From assembly GCF_902859625.1 (NCBI RefSeq), contig NZ_CADIJX010000001.1, forward strand, positions 1,054,001-1,118,000: a stretch of 64,000 nt of DNA. Reading direction: 5' to 3'. The translations under genes were made by a program, and so were the position numbers. Under the pieces are notes generated by a model. That model saw nothing but the letters and a program-made list of their open reading frames with translations. It was not told the origin of the DNA and searched no databases. This document shows positions 45,751-54,544 of this stretch, piece after piece. The stretch comes from Achromobacter pestifer (GTDB lineage: Bacteria > Pseudomonadota > Gammaproteobacteria > Burkholderiales > Burkholderiaceae_B). Each line of letters opens with the position of its first letter. The stretch's first letter is position 1.

Positions 45751-45774
45751 ATAAGAAAAATTCTTATTTCTTAT
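45751..45774. promoter_or_regulatory. LysR-type box upstream of transporter gene
   Basis: ATAAGAA-AAA-TTCTTAT (45751-45767) is a perfect palindrome of T-N11-A type, followed at once by a third TTCTTAT (45768-45774). It lies 62-86 bp upstream of the transporter start. Palindromic AT-rich boxes of this kind bind LysR dimers; the LysR gene is in the same unit. Confidence 0.55.
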
Positions 45775-45831
45775 CCGCCAAATTACTTTCGCTAATGAGT
45801 AAAAACCCTTAATTCACGCCCAAAGACGCGA

Positions 45832-46263
45832 TCATGCGGCTGTGCCGCTGATCCCTTGCAGCCATGCCGGCCGGGGCGCGGCGTCCAGCCAGTTCTTGAC
45901 GATCAGGCCCAGTTCCGTATCGCCCGAGATCCGCAAGCGGCGCTGGAAAAACAAGGTATCCGCATCGGTTTCGGCGCGCATCAGGCTGAGCAGGTCGGCC
46001 AGTTTCGCGCCCAGTTCCAACTCACAGGAAGCACGGTTCCAAATGGGCCGGAACGCCCCCTCCCGCACCGCGAAACTGCTGCGCAGGCCCAGGTCTTCGA
46101 TGGTGATGGCGAAGCTGCGGCCATCCAGTTCCGCAGGCGGCGTCAACCACTTGACGCGGCGTGCCAGTTCCAGCCCGGCCACGCAATGCAGCGACACCAG
46201 CGGCGACGGCAAACGGCGGCCAATCTTGGCCAACAGTGCGGGGATGTGAAGCGCAGCGCTCAT
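45832..46263 (-). CDS. ubiT: UbiT-like SCP2-domain lipid-binding protein for O2-independent ubiquinone synthesis
   Basis: 143 residues with an SCP2 sterol-carrier domain (VSLHCVAGLELARRVKWLTPP, then DGRSFAITIEDLGLRSSF). In E. coli UbiT binds ubiquinone precursors and works with UbiU/UbiV when oxygen is absent. Its start overlaps the ubiV stop by the ATGA junction. It closes the anaerobic supercluster. A longer frame runs into ubiV and is rejected. Confidence 0.85.
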   Translation of the reverse strand: MSAALHIPALLAKIGRRLPSPLVSLHCVAGLELARRVKWLTPPAELDGRSFAITIEDLGLRSSFAVREGAFRPIWNRASCELELGAKLADLLSLMRAETDADTLFFQRRLRISGDTELGLIVKNWLDAAPRPAWLQGISGTAA

Positions 46264-47159
46264 GCCGCAGCCTCCAGCAATTCGATGCCCGAACGGCCAT
46301 GGTAGTAGCCGTTGCAGCGACCGATGCCTGCGGGCGGCAAGACGGCCTTGGGCTTGTCGCCCCGGCGCGTGGCATCCAAGGCGGCGACCGCCTCCAGCGT
46401 ACCCGTGGATTGCGGACTGACGCGCAAAACCTCGACGCCCATGCGGACGAGTTCGGGCGCCTGCGCCAGCAAGTCCAGGCACGCGGCAGACTGCACCTGA
46501 ATGCCATTGATGCCCAGGAATTCACGCGACTCGCGGGTGCGCATGTCCAGCCCGTCCGGATGTTCGATGCAGCGGAATCCGCAATCGTCCTTCTTCAACC
46601 GGAAATGGCGGGCGGTAAAGCAGCGCGCCGAGAATGCCAGCGCCATGCGGCCCCACACCATCACTTCCGCTGCCATGTCCACCGGACGTTCTTCCAGCAA
46701 GCGCGCCAGCGTGCTCCCGTCCATTTCCAGCGGCGCCACAAAACGCACCGCGCCCAGGCTGGCGAGCCATTGCAGCGTGCCGCCGTGATAGGCGTTCACA
46801 TGGGGGCCCGCCACGAAAGCGCGGCCTGCCAAGTGCCGCATTGCGCCAAGTTCTCCGGCCTCGATCATGAAATCGTCCTGATCGCACAACTTCTTCAATG
46901 CGTGGGCCTCGGCGCCCGTTTCGATCAAGGTGCGGCCCGACAGGACAACGGTTTTTCCCGCCGCGCGCAGGTCGCGGGCCAAATCCATCCAGTCGTCCGC
47001 CCGCAGCTCGTGGCGGCGGCTACAGACCGTTTCGCCAACGTAGAGGATATCGGCCGGACTATCGGCCAGATCAGCGTAGAAATCCAAGGTGCGCTGGCGC
47101 GGCCAGTAGTACAGCAAGGGTCCGACGGAGATCTGGAAGGTGTTCGGTGTTATTTCCAT
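46260..47159 (-). CDS. ubiV: UbiV, O2-independent ubiquinone hydroxylase subunit (U32 family)
   Basis: 299 residues of the U32 peptidase-like family. Predicted 4Fe-4S cysteines C46, C180, C193 and C197 match E. coli UbiV (C39 plus C180/C193/C197), with the first offset by N-terminal extension. With UbiU it hydroxylates ubiquinone precursors without O2. It overlaps ubiU by 10 bp. The assignment is firm. Confidence 0.92.
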   Translation of the reverse strand: MEITPNTFQISVGPLLYYWPRQRTLDFYADLADSPADILYVGETVCSRRHELRADDWMDLARDLRAAGKTVVLSGRTLIETGAEAHALKKLCDQDDFMIEAGELGAMRHLAGRAFVAGPHVNAYHGGTLQWLASLGAVRFVAPLEMDGSTLARLLEERPVDMAAEVMVWGRMALAFSARCFTARHFRLKKDDCGFRCIEHPDGLDMRTRESREFLGINGIQVQSAACLDLLAQAPELVRMGVEVLRVSPQSTGTLEAVAALDATRRGDKPKAVLPPAGIGRCNGYYHGRSGIELLEAAA

Positions 47160-48166
47160 GGACGTTCAAATGCCCCTTGGGTGACTTGAGAGCCTTCCGC
47201 ATGGCGCGCCAGCAACGCATTCCATTCGGGGCGCGGTGAAAAGCGCGTCGCATCCGCATGCACGCTGTCGAGCGCCGCGCGCAAGGTCGACACCACTTGC
47301 GTGACGTAGGCGGGACTGCGCTGGCGGCCTTCTATCTTGATGGCGGACACGCCCATTTCCGCCAAGCGCGGCAACAGGCCGATGGCGTTCAGGCTGGTGG
47401 GTTCCTCCAGCGCGTGGTCGGCCTGTCCGTCGACTTCAAAGCGGCCTTTGCACAAAGTGGGATAAGCCGCGGGTTCGCCAGGTTCATAGCGGTCGATCAA
47501 GATGCCGGACAGGCGAGCATCCATGCGGCCGTTTTCTTCCACCCAGCGCACGGCGTGCGCGGGCGAACAGACGCCCTTGTTGTTGGGCGAATCCCCGGTC
47601 GCATACGACGACAGCAGGCATCGCCCTTCCGCCATGACGCACAAGCTGCCAAAGCCGAACACTTCGACTTCCACGCTGACGTTGGCGCAGATGCGCGCCA
47701 CTTCGGCCAGCGTCAACACGCGCGGCAGCACCACCCGGCGGATGCCGAACTGCGCTTTCATCAATTCGATGGCGTCCGCATGCGTGGCGGACCCTTGCAC
47801 GGACAGGTGCAGACGCAGGTCGGGATAGCGATCGCTGGCGTAGGCCAGCAGGCCCGGGTCAGCCATGATCACCGCATCAGCGCCCAGCTGGTAGGCGGCA
47901 TCCACGGCGTCGCGCCATTCCTGCGTTCTGCCCGCCTGCACAAACGTATTGATGGCGAACAGCACTTGGCGCTGCTTGCCATGCGCCAGTTCGACGCCTG
48001 CGCGGATGTCGCTTTCAGTGAAATTCAACCCGGCGAAATTACGGGCGTTGGTCGCGTTCTTGAGCCCGAGATAGACGGTGTCGGCGCCCGCCTCGATGGC
48101 GGCTTTCAAGGCAGCCAGACTGCCGGCCGGGGCCACGAGCTCTATGGGAGAGGTTCGAGTTTGCAT
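47150..48166 (-). CDS. ubiU: UbiU, O2-independent ubiquinone hydroxylase subunit (U32 family)
   Basis: 338 residues. Start PIELVAPAGSLAALKAAIEAGADTVYLGLK; 4Fe-4S cysteines C176, C183, C200 and C239 are each exactly seven residues after E. coli UbiU C169, C176, C193 and C232. It forms a complex with UbiV and lets the cell make ubiquinone for nitrate respiration under anoxia. An FNR-like site lies before it. Confidence 0.92.
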   Translation of the reverse strand: MQTRTSPIELVAPAGSLAALKAAIEAGADTVYLGLKNATNARNFAGLNFTESDIRAGVELAHGKQRQVLFAINTFVQAGRTQEWRDAVDAAYQLGADAVIMADPGLLAYASDRYPDLRLHLSVQGSATHADAIELMKAQFGIRRVVLPRVLTLAEVARICANVSVEVEVFGFGSLCVMAEGRCLLSSYATGDSPNNKGVCSPAHAVRWVEENGRMDARLSGILIDRYEPGEPAAYPTLCKGRFEVDGQADHALEEPTSLNAIGLLPRLAEMGVSAIKIEGRQRSPAYVTQVVSTLRAALDSVHADATRFSPRPEWNALLARHAEGSQVTQGAFERPWK

Positions 48167-48201
48167 GCAGGCCAGTCTAGGGGCCCGCCGCCAACGCGGC
48201 C

Positions 48202-48215
48202 TTGTCGAAGATCAA
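48202..48215. promoter_or_regulatory. FNR/Anr-like box before ubiU
   Basis: TTGTC-GAAG-ATCAA matches the FNR consensus TTGAT-N4-ATCAA at 8 of 10 positions, with the second half perfect. It lies in the 83-bp gap between narL and ubiU, centred 42 bp upstream of the ubiU start. The short distance to the start codon would need a nearly leaderless transcript if it acts as a class II site. Confidence 0.5.
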
Positions 48216-48249
48216 ACCTGATGGCGGCCGCGCGCGTGATGGCGCAGCG

Positions 48250-48912
48250 TTATTCCTCGGCGTGCAGCCCGTGCTCCACGGCGTACACCGCGACCTGCAC
48301 GCGGCTGGTCAGGTTCAGCTTCTTCAGCACGTTCTGCACGTGGATCTTGACGGTGCTTTCGCTGACGTCGAGTTCACGCGCAATGACCTTGTTGCTGGCG
48401 CCGCGCGCCAGGCACTGGACGATCTGCGTCTCACGCGCGGTCAGCCGATGGCGCTCTGCATTGCCGGGCGCCTGCGCGGCCAGCGTGGCCTGTCCGCGAA
48501 ATTGGTCCACCAACTTGGCGGTCATGCTTTCAGCGATGACCGATTCGCCTGCCGCGGCGCGGCGAATGGCAGTGGTCAGCACCTCGGCGTCGATGTTCTT
48601 CACCAGATAGCCCCGCGCGCCGTCGCGCAGCGCCTGGCCCAGCTCGTCGGCCTCTTCCGAGACCGTCAGGATGATGACGGCACAGGACGGCAGGTCCTGG
48701 GTCAACAGTTGCAGCGTTTCCAGGCCCGACAGGCCAGGCAGGTTCAAGTCCAGCAACACGACGTCAGGCTTGAGCTCCTTGGCGCGCTTGATGCCTTCCA
48801 CGCCGTCACCCGCCTCGGCGACCACTTCAAAATCGGGTTGGCGTTGCAGCAGCAGGCGCACGCCGGAACGGAACAGCGTGTGGTCATCGACAAGCAGGAT
48901 ACGGATAGGCAT
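48250..48912 (-). CDS. narL: NarL-type response regulator
   Basis: 220 residues. Receiver domain with phospho-Asp D55 (VVLLDLNLPG) and the LuxR helix-turn-helix (TARETQIVQCLARGASNKVIARELDVSESTVKIHV). It receives the phosphoryl group from NarX in response to nitrate and controls nar genes. It follows narX after 12 bp. Confidence 0.88.
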   Translation of the reverse strand: MPIRILLVDDHTLFRSGVRLLLQRQPDFEVVAEAGDGVEGIKRAKELKPDVVLLDLNLPGLSGLETLQLLTQDLPSCAVIILTVSEEADELGQALRDGARGYLVKNIDAEVLTTAIRRAAAGESVIAESMTAKLVDQFRGQATLAAQAPGNAERHRLTARETQIVQCLARGASNKVIARELDVSESTVKIHVQNVLKKLNLTSRVQVAVYAVEHGLHAEE

Positions 48913-48924
48913 GGTCAGAACGTG

Positions 48925-50862
48925 TCAGGCTGCCTGGCGTTCGCTGCCAGGCAAGGTCAGTCCGACGCGCGTACCGGCGCCAGGCTGGGATTCAAGTTTT
49001 ATCACGGCGTGCATCCGCGCGGCACGCTCCCGCATGATGTGCAGACCCACATGGGATTCGCCACGTTCGGCGACTTCAGCGGGGTCGTAGCCCTGGCCGT
49101 CATCATGGATCAGCAGCGTGAAGTCGCGGCCATTGCTCACCGACACCTGAACGTGGCTGGCCTCGGAATGCTTGCGTACATTGGACAGCGCTTCTTGCAG
49201 AATGAACAGCACTTGCAGTTGTTGTTCGGGCGGCAGCGGGCCGCCTTCATCCTGGTCGAAGCGCAGTTCAGTCTGCATGCCCGTCTGCCGCCGGAAACGG
49301 TCCACCGTGCTCTCAATGGCGGCTTGCAAGTCGCCCTGCCCCAGTTTGCTGCGGAAATTGGTCAGCAATTCACGCACGTCCTGGTAGCTTTCATCCACGC
49401 CCGTTCGCAGTAACGGCAGGATTTCGCTGATTTCGTCCTGATCGCCGCGCTTGACCGCCGCGTCCAGCATCTGCAATTGCAGGTTCAGGAAATTCAGGCC
49501 TTGCGCCAGGCTGTCGTGCAGCCCTTGGGCGACCAGCCCGCGTTCCTGCACCACTGCCAGCTGTCGCGCCTGCGCGCTCAGGCGCCGGTTGTCCAACGCA
49601 ACGCCCAGATGCTGGCCCAGCGTTTCCAGCAACTGGGAATCGGAAGGCGCCATGCGGCGCTGCTGGCGGAAATGCAACGAATACGAGCCCAAGACTTCGT
49701 CGCGGGTCACGATGCGGAACACCGCCACGCTGGCAAAGCCTTCGCGCTGGCAGTTCAGATCCAGTTCGGGCGGGGACTGGCGGAAGTCCTGAATGACGAT
49801 CACGCCCGCCTGCCGCGTGGCCACGCCGCAATAGCAGTCATCCACCTTCATGCAGTGCTCGGATTCCACCAAGTCGTCCGACAGGCCCACCGACACCACC
49901 AGATTCAGCTTTTCGTTGGTGGGGTCCAGTGCGCGGATGCTGCCGCCTTCGGCGTCGAATTGCAGCATGACGCGACGCAAGAAGCCGTCGCACATGGCCT
50001 CGATTTCGTTCGGCTGGTTCAGGAACGCAGCCATGTCGTACAGCGCGCCGATATCGCGGTTCTGCGCGGCCAACTGCGCCGTCTTGTGCTCCACCCGCTG
50101 TTCCAGGCTGGTGTACAGGTCCTGGAGTTCGTCGGCCATGCGGTTGTAGCCGCGGGCCAGCACGCCGAATTCGTCCTGGCTGTCCACCGGCAGCCGCGTG
50201 CTGAATTCGCGGTCGGCCATGCGTTGCAAGCCGTCGCGCAAGCGCAGCACGGGCGCAATGATCCATAGATACAGCAGATAGATCATCGCCAACGTGCCGG
50301 CGCTGGCAATCGCGGCCAGAATGCCTTGGGACAGGCGCAGCAACGTGGTCTTGCCGGCATTGTCCTGTTCGATCATCCGCACCAGCGTGTCCGCGCGCGA
50401 CACGAATTCCGGCAGCGTTTCCAGATAAGGTGCCGCGTCTGGCTGCGCAAGAGAGCGCAACGCCGCGGGTTTCATGACGTCTTGCCAATAACCGGCCACG
50501 TCGTGCCATTGGGCGCGGATGGCGGCGTCGTTGGGAATGAACAAGGGACGAGCGGGGTTGCCCCGCGCCAACCGCGAAATGGTTTCGTCCAGCACCGCGA
50601 TCTGTTCATTGGTGCGCACCGCGCGGCCCGCTTGCGGGCGCATCAATTCAACCGCCACGCGGTTGGCCCGCATGCGCAGGCTGCCCGTGTCGTTGATGGC
50701 GGCGCCCGCGCCCTCCAACTGCCAGGACAACCACAGCGTCCAACTGATCATGGTCAGCACCACGACCAGCGCCGCCAGCGAACTGGCGATGATGCGCGTG
50801 GACAGGCGATGCCGGGGAGACGGCAGGCCGTCGGGCGTGGCGGTGGAAGAGGAAGACGTCAT
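48925..50862 (-). CDS. narX: NarX-type nitrate sensor histidine kinase
   Basis: 645 residues: TM1 about 24-46, periplasmic nitrate-sensing P-box at 57-73 (NDTGSLRMRANRVAVEL), TM2 about 181-203, HAMP, a central region with cysteines C337, C343, C345 and C371, H-box with H449 (GLHDSLAQGLNFLN) and HATPase (ALSNVRKHSEASHVQVSV, DDGQGYDP). It senses periplasmic nitrate and signals to NarL. It follows mobB by 46 bp. Confidence 0.88.
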   Translation of the reverse strand: MTSSSSTATPDGLPSPRHRLSTRIIASSLAALVVVLTMISWTLWLSWQLEGAGAAINDTGSLRMRANRVAVELMRPQAGRAVRTNEQIAVLDETISRLARGNPARPLFIPNDAAIRAQWHDVAGYWQDVMKPAALRSLAQPDAAPYLETLPEFVSRADTLVRMIEQDNAGKTTLLRLSQGILAAIASAGTLAMIYLLYLWIIAPVLRLRDGLQRMADREFSTRLPVDSQDEFGVLARGYNRMADELQDLYTSLEQRVEHKTAQLAAQNRDIGALYDMAAFLNQPNEIEAMCDGFLRRVMLQFDAEGGSIRALDPTNEKLNLVVSVGLSDDLVESEHCMKVDDCYCGVATRQAGVIVIQDFRQSPPELDLNCQREGFASVAVFRIVTRDEVLGSYSLHFRQQRRMAPSDSQLLETLGQHLGVALDNRRLSAQARQLAVVQERGLVAQGLHDSLAQGLNFLNLQLQMLDAAVKRGDQDEISEILPLLRTGVDESYQDVRELLTNFRSKLGQGDLQAAIESTVDRFRRQTGMQTELRFDQDEGGPLPPEQQLQVLFILQEALSNVRKHSEASHVQVSVSNGRDFTLLIHDDGQGYDPAEVAERGESHVGLHIMRERAARMHAVIKLESQPGAGTRVGLTLPGSERQAA

Positions 50863-50908
50863 GACGGTCGGTGCGGGCGGCGCGGTACGGCTGACAGTGT
50901 AGTCGCCT

Positions 50909-51406
50909 TCAGCGCAAGCCCAGAACGCCGCACAGGAAGCCCGCCACTTGCGCAGGGTCGTTCAGCGGCAGACAGGGCAATGCGGTATCCAGGGGCGCGT
51001 CCGTCACGATGGCCAGGAAACTGCCGTCTTCGGCATGCAGGGGCGGCTTGCCCAGCGCGGGGCGGTAGACCTCGATGCGCGGAATCGCCGCCTGCTTGAA
51101 ACCTTCGACCAGTACCAGATCGGCGGGTGACAAGCGCGCCAATTGTTCTTCCAGCGACGGCTCGGGCGCATCGCGCAGTTCGTGCACGATGGCGTAGCGG
51201 TAAGGCGACGCCACCATCACCTCCTGGGCGCCCGCCGACCGAAAACGCGCACTGTCCTTGCCTGGCGGCTCCATCTGAAAGTCGTGATGGCTATGTTTGA
51301 TGACGCTGACGCGCAGGCCGCGCGCCGCCAACAAAGGCAGCATCGCCTCGATCAAGGTGGTCTTGCCGCTGCCGGATCGGCCGGCGATGCCAAAAACGGG
51401 GGTCAT
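50909..51406 (-). CDS. mobB: MobB, molybdopterin-guanine dinucleotide biosynthesis adapter
   Basis: 165 residues with P-loop [33 protein letters not shown], and LVEGFK. It binds GTP and assists MobA in making the bis-MGD cofactor that NarG needs. The start overlaps the carbonic-anhydrase stop (ATGA); the extra open frame to 51940 is an out-of-frame extension and is not real. Confidence 0.88.
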   Translation of the reverse strand: MTPVFGIAGRSGSGKTTLIEAMLPLLAARGLRVSVIKHSHHDFQMEPPGKDSARFRSAGAQEVMVASPYRYAIVHELRDAPEPSLEEQLARLSPADLVLVEGFKQAAIPRIEVYRPALGKPPLHAEDGSFLAIVTDAPLDTALPCLPLNDPAQVAGFLCGVLGLR

Positions 51407-52062
51407 GCGTGCTCCGTAAACAAGGGACAGACGACGGGCAAAAACGCATCTGCCCGCGGCGAGTATGCCAGCAAAGCACCCGCCACCAGGTCGAAATACC
51501 AACCATGCAGCGTCAGATCGCCTGCCTGCACGGCGCGGCGCACAAACGGCAGCTCTTCCAGATTGCGCAGTGAAATCAGGATGGATGCCTGTTCGCAGGC
51601 GCGACGGTGTTCGCCTTCCGTGGCGTGCGGCATCTGCCGCAGTACCCGCTGGCGGGCCGGCTCGGCAATATCCATCCAGCGTTCCAGATAGTCGGTTTCG
51701 CCGTCGCTGCGCGTGCGCCGCTCCATCAGCGCCCGGATACCCCCGCAATGCGCGTGACCCAGTACGATGACGCGACTGACTTGCAACTGTTCCACCGCAA
51801 ACTGTATCGCCGCCAGCACGCCCTGCAAGCCCCGGTCGGCACTCGCGGGGGGCACCAGATTGGCCACGTTGCGCACGGCGAAGATATCGCCCGGATCGCA
51901 GCCCAGCAGCATGGCGGGGTCCACCCGGGAATCGCAGCAACCGATCAGCAAGGTACTGGGATGCTGGCCATCACGTAAATTTCGGTAGAGCGCGGGGGCC
52001 TGTTCGTAATACTGCTGCTGAAAGCGCTGAAAGCCATCAATAAAGCGTTCAATGTCACGCAT
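51403..52062 (-). CDS. beta-class carbonic anhydrase
   Basis: 219 residues with zinc ligands C42, H103 and C106 (CCDSRV, GHAHCGG) plus the Asp-Arg dyad D44-R46 as in E. coli Can. It interconverts CO2 and bicarbonate. It is tightly packed between moaA and mobB, overlapping mobB at its stop; this is unusual, as neither partner needs CO2. The gene is not part of the P. aeruginosa nar cluster I know. Confidence 0.9.
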   Translation of the reverse strand: MRDIERFIDGFQRFQQQYYEQAPALYRNLRDGQHPSTLLIGCCDSRVDPAMLLGCDPGDIFAVRNVANLVPPASADRGLQGVLAAIQFAVEQLQVSRVIVLGHAHCGGIRALMERRTRSDGETDYLERWMDIAEPARQRVLRQMPHATEGEHRRACEQASILISLRNLEELPFVRRAVQAGDLTLHGWYFDLVAGALLAYSPRADAFLPVVCPLFTEHA

Positions 52063-52063
52063 T

Positions 52064-53062
52064 TCAGCCCCCGGTCTGCGCCATGAAGCGGACAATGCGT
52101 TCGGGCCGGCTGACGAAATCGTGGCGTTCCGGCTTGGCCGCAATGCCCGCCAGGATCGCCCGCGTCAATTCGGCATCGCTGGCCCCGTCGCGCAAGAGCC
52201 TGCCCAGCGGGACCTGATCTTCCTGCCCCAGGCACAGGTATAGCGTGCCGTCCACGCCCAGCCGCACCCGATTGCAGGTGGCGCAGAAATGGCGCGACAT
52301 GGGGGTGATGACGCCCAGCACTGGCGTTCCCTGCCCGGTCGTCCAGTACCTTGCGGGCCCGGAGCCGGATCCCGCCAACGCGGACACCAGCCCGGCATCG
52401 GCGGCCAACCGTGCACCCAGGGCATTCAAATCCGTATGCGCAAAGCCACGGCCACACTCACCCATCGGCATGGGTTCAATCAGGCGCAGCACAAAGCCCT
52501 GCTCCACCGCGTAGTCCAGCAAGCGCCGCACGTCGGCTTCAGGGGTGGCGGCATGCACCACGCTGTTCAGCTTGATTGGCGAAAAACCTGCCTGCCTGGC
52601 AGCATCCAGGCCCGCCAGCACCGCATCCAGGCAATCGCGGCCGGTGATCTGGCTGAAGGCGGCCGCGTCCAATGTGTCCAGGCTGATGTTCAGCCGCGTC
52701 ACGCCGGCGGCATGCAAGTCTTCCGCGTGCCGGACCAGTTGCGTGCCATTGGTGGACACGGACAGGTCGGTCAACCCCGGCATGGCGGCGATATCGCGGG
52801 CAAGACCCGCCACGCCCCGGCGCAGCAATGGTTCGCCGCCCGTCAGCCGGACCTTGCTGACGCCCAATTCGACGAACAGGCGGACAAGCCGAGTCATTTC
52901 GTCATGGCGCAGCCAGTTGGCCGGCGTTTCAAAGCCTTTGAAATCCTTGGGCAGGCAATAGCTGCAACGCAGGTCGCAGCGGTCGGTGACAGAGACGCGC
53001 AGATAGTCGATCCGGCGTCCAAATCCGTCTGTAAGCGGTCCCGCAGCCGGCTCTTCCATCAT
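52064..53062 (-). CDS. moaA: MoaA, GTP 3',8-cyclase
   Basis: 332 residues. Radical SAM cluster C29-x3-C33-x2-C36 (CDLRCSYC), and the C-terminal Fe-S triad with CATCNRVRLGVDGTLYLC. It makes the first pterin intermediate of molybdenum cofactor for NarG. The ATG at 53062 overlaps the ppiC stop. Linked copy of moaA is usual in nar clusters. Confidence 0.92.
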   Translation of the reverse strand: MMEEPAAGPLTDGFGRRIDYLRVSVTDRCDLRCSYCLPKDFKGFETPANWLRHDEMTRLVRLFVELGVSKVRLTGGEPLLRRGVAGLARDIAAMPGLTDLSVSTNGTQLVRHAEDLHAAGVTRLNISLDTLDAAAFSQITGRDCLDAVLAGLDAARQAGFSPIKLNSVVHAATPEADVRRLLDYAVEQGFVLRLIEPMPMGECGRGFAHTDLNALGARLAADAGLVSALAGSGSGPARYWTTGQGTPVLGVITPMSRHFCATCNRVRLGVDGTLYLCLGQEDQVPLGRLLRDGASDAELTRAILAGIAAKPERHDFVSRPERIVRFMAQTGG

Positions 53063-53820
53063 GCGGCGCTCCCGCCAAACACCCGGTCGGGCTCGCTGCC
53101 TTCCAGGTCGATACCCTGAACGTCGGCGCGCTCGACCAGCAGCTTGGCGTACTGCCGCCACGCGGTGTCGCGGCTCATGGACGACAGGGCCGCTGCGATC
53201 TGCTGCGCAACGTGCTCATACGGCAGCAACCGCCCTTCGATGTGCCGTGTCACGCGCACGATATGCAGGCCGTGGCGGGTTTGCAGCAGTTGCGGCAGCA
53301 GCCCGCCCGAGGGCAAGGCAAAGACCGCACGCTCGAACTCCGGAACGGTGTCGCCCCGGCCCAGCTGGCCCAGGCTGCCGCCCACGGCCGCCGACGGACA
53401 GTTGGACTGCTCGCGCGCGACCTCTGCAAAATGCGAGGGATCGGCCAGCAGTTCTTGCAACACCACATTGGCATGCGCGCGCAGCATGTCCAGGTTCACG
53501 CTGGGCGTGACCTGGAACAGGATGTGGTCGGCTTCCACCAGTTCACCCACCATGAAGCGCTGCGGATGCATCTGGTAGAAGCGCCGGCACGCGGCGTCGT
53601 CAGCATCGGGCGCGGGGGCCTGCGAGGCCAGCAAGGCGCTGATGGCGCCCTCCTCGTCCGCCGCATCCACCCCCATCCGCACGGCTTCGTCCAACAGCAC
53701 GCGACGCAATACCAGCGCCGTGATCGCGTGCCGCATGGGGTTGTCGGCCTCTGCATGCAGCGGCAGTTCGCGTTCCAGATCCGCGTCGTTGAGTTCGACG
53801 CCATTTACGATGACAGGCAT
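53059..53820 (-). CDS. PpiC-type peptidyl-prolyl isomerase (NifM-like)
   Basis: 253 residues. An N-terminal helical chaperone part and a parvulin domain (about 105-210: VEADHILFQVT, GGSLGQLGRGDTVPEFERAVFALP, TRHGLHIVRV). A homologue sits between narI and moaA in Pseudomonas aeruginosa (called nifM-like). No signal peptide, so it probably folds the cytoplasmic NarGH. AGGAGC precedes the ATG. Confidence 0.85.
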   Translation of the reverse strand: MPVIVNGVELNDADLERELPLHAEADNPMRHAITALVLRRVLLDEAVRMGVDAADEEGAISALLASQAPAPDADDAACRRFYQMHPQRFMVGELVEADHILFQVTPSVNLDMLRAHANVVLQELLADPSHFAEVAREQSNCPSAAVGGSLGQLGRGDTVPEFERAVFALPSGGLLPQLLQTRHGLHIVRVTRHIEGRLLPYEHVAQQIAAALSSMSRDTAWRQYAKLLVERADVQGIDLEGSEPDRVFGGSAA

Positions 53821-53842
53821 GTTTGGCTCCTGGTACGGGGAT

Positions 53843-54526
53843 TCAGCGCGGGCGGACCAGCTGCCAGGCGCGGCCCAGATAGCCCAGCGAGGCAAAACCG
53901 CTCCAGACGTGGACGAGGCGGGTGAACGGGAAGATCACGAACAGCGTCAGGCCCATGAACAAGTGCGCCTTGAACAAGACCGGCACGTCGGCGACATGGC
54001 TGGCGGCATCGCCTTGGAACGTGACGATGTGCTGTGCCCAGGTCATCAGGCGGACCATCATTTCGCCGTCCATGTGCCCCGCCGACAGCACGATGGTCGA
54101 CAGGCCCAGCAGCAAGGTGACCAGGATCCACAGCAACAGCAGCTTATCGCCGGGGCGCGTCGTGCGAGCGATGCGCGGATCGGTCAGGCGGCGGTGGATC
54201 AGGATCAGCAGGCCAATCAGGCAGATGCCTCCCATGACGCCGCCCGCAACCATCGCCACGGTCTGTTTGAGCGTGTGCGACACGCCCAGCGTGTCCCAGA
54301 CAATCACCGGCGTCAGCAGCCCGGCCAGATGCCCGAAGAACAGGCCCAGGATGCCGACGTGGAACAGGATGTTGCCCAGCCGCAGCTGGCCGCGGTGCAG
54401 CAGCTGCGAGCTGTCCGTCTTCCACGTGTACTGTTCGCGCTCAAAGCGCGCCAGGCTGCCCAGCAGGAAGACCGTCAGCGCAATATAGGGATAGATGCCG
54501 AAAAAAAACTGATTCAGGGAATTCAT
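53843..54526 (-). CDS. narI: NarI, nitrate reductase gamma (cytochrome b) subunit
   Basis: 227 residues with five membrane helices and paired heme histidines spaced over helices (HVGILGLFFGHLAGLL; HIVTFQGDAASHVADV). It oxidises quinol and passes electrons to NarH. N-terminal signature MNSLNQFFFGIYPYIALTVFLLGSLARFE. Follows narJ after 18 bp. Confidence 0.93.
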   Translation of the reverse strand: MNSLNQFFFGIYPYIALTVFLLGSLARFEREQYTWKTDSSQLLHRGQLRLGNILFHVGILGLFFGHLAGLLTPVIVWDTLGVSHTLKQTVAMVAGGVMGGICLIGLLILIHRRLTDPRIARTTRPGDKLLLLWILVTLLLGLSTIVLSAGHMDGEMMVRLMTWAQHIVTFQGDAASHVADVPVLFKAHLFMGLTLFVIFPFTRLVHVWSGFASLGYLGRAWQLVRPR

Positions 54527-54544
54527 GATGCGTCTTCCTGAGCA

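Noticed and set aside
50909-51940. 343-residue MobB fusion
   Set aside because: The extra 178 residues are an out-of-frame reading of the carbonic anhydrase gene; MobB starts at 51406.
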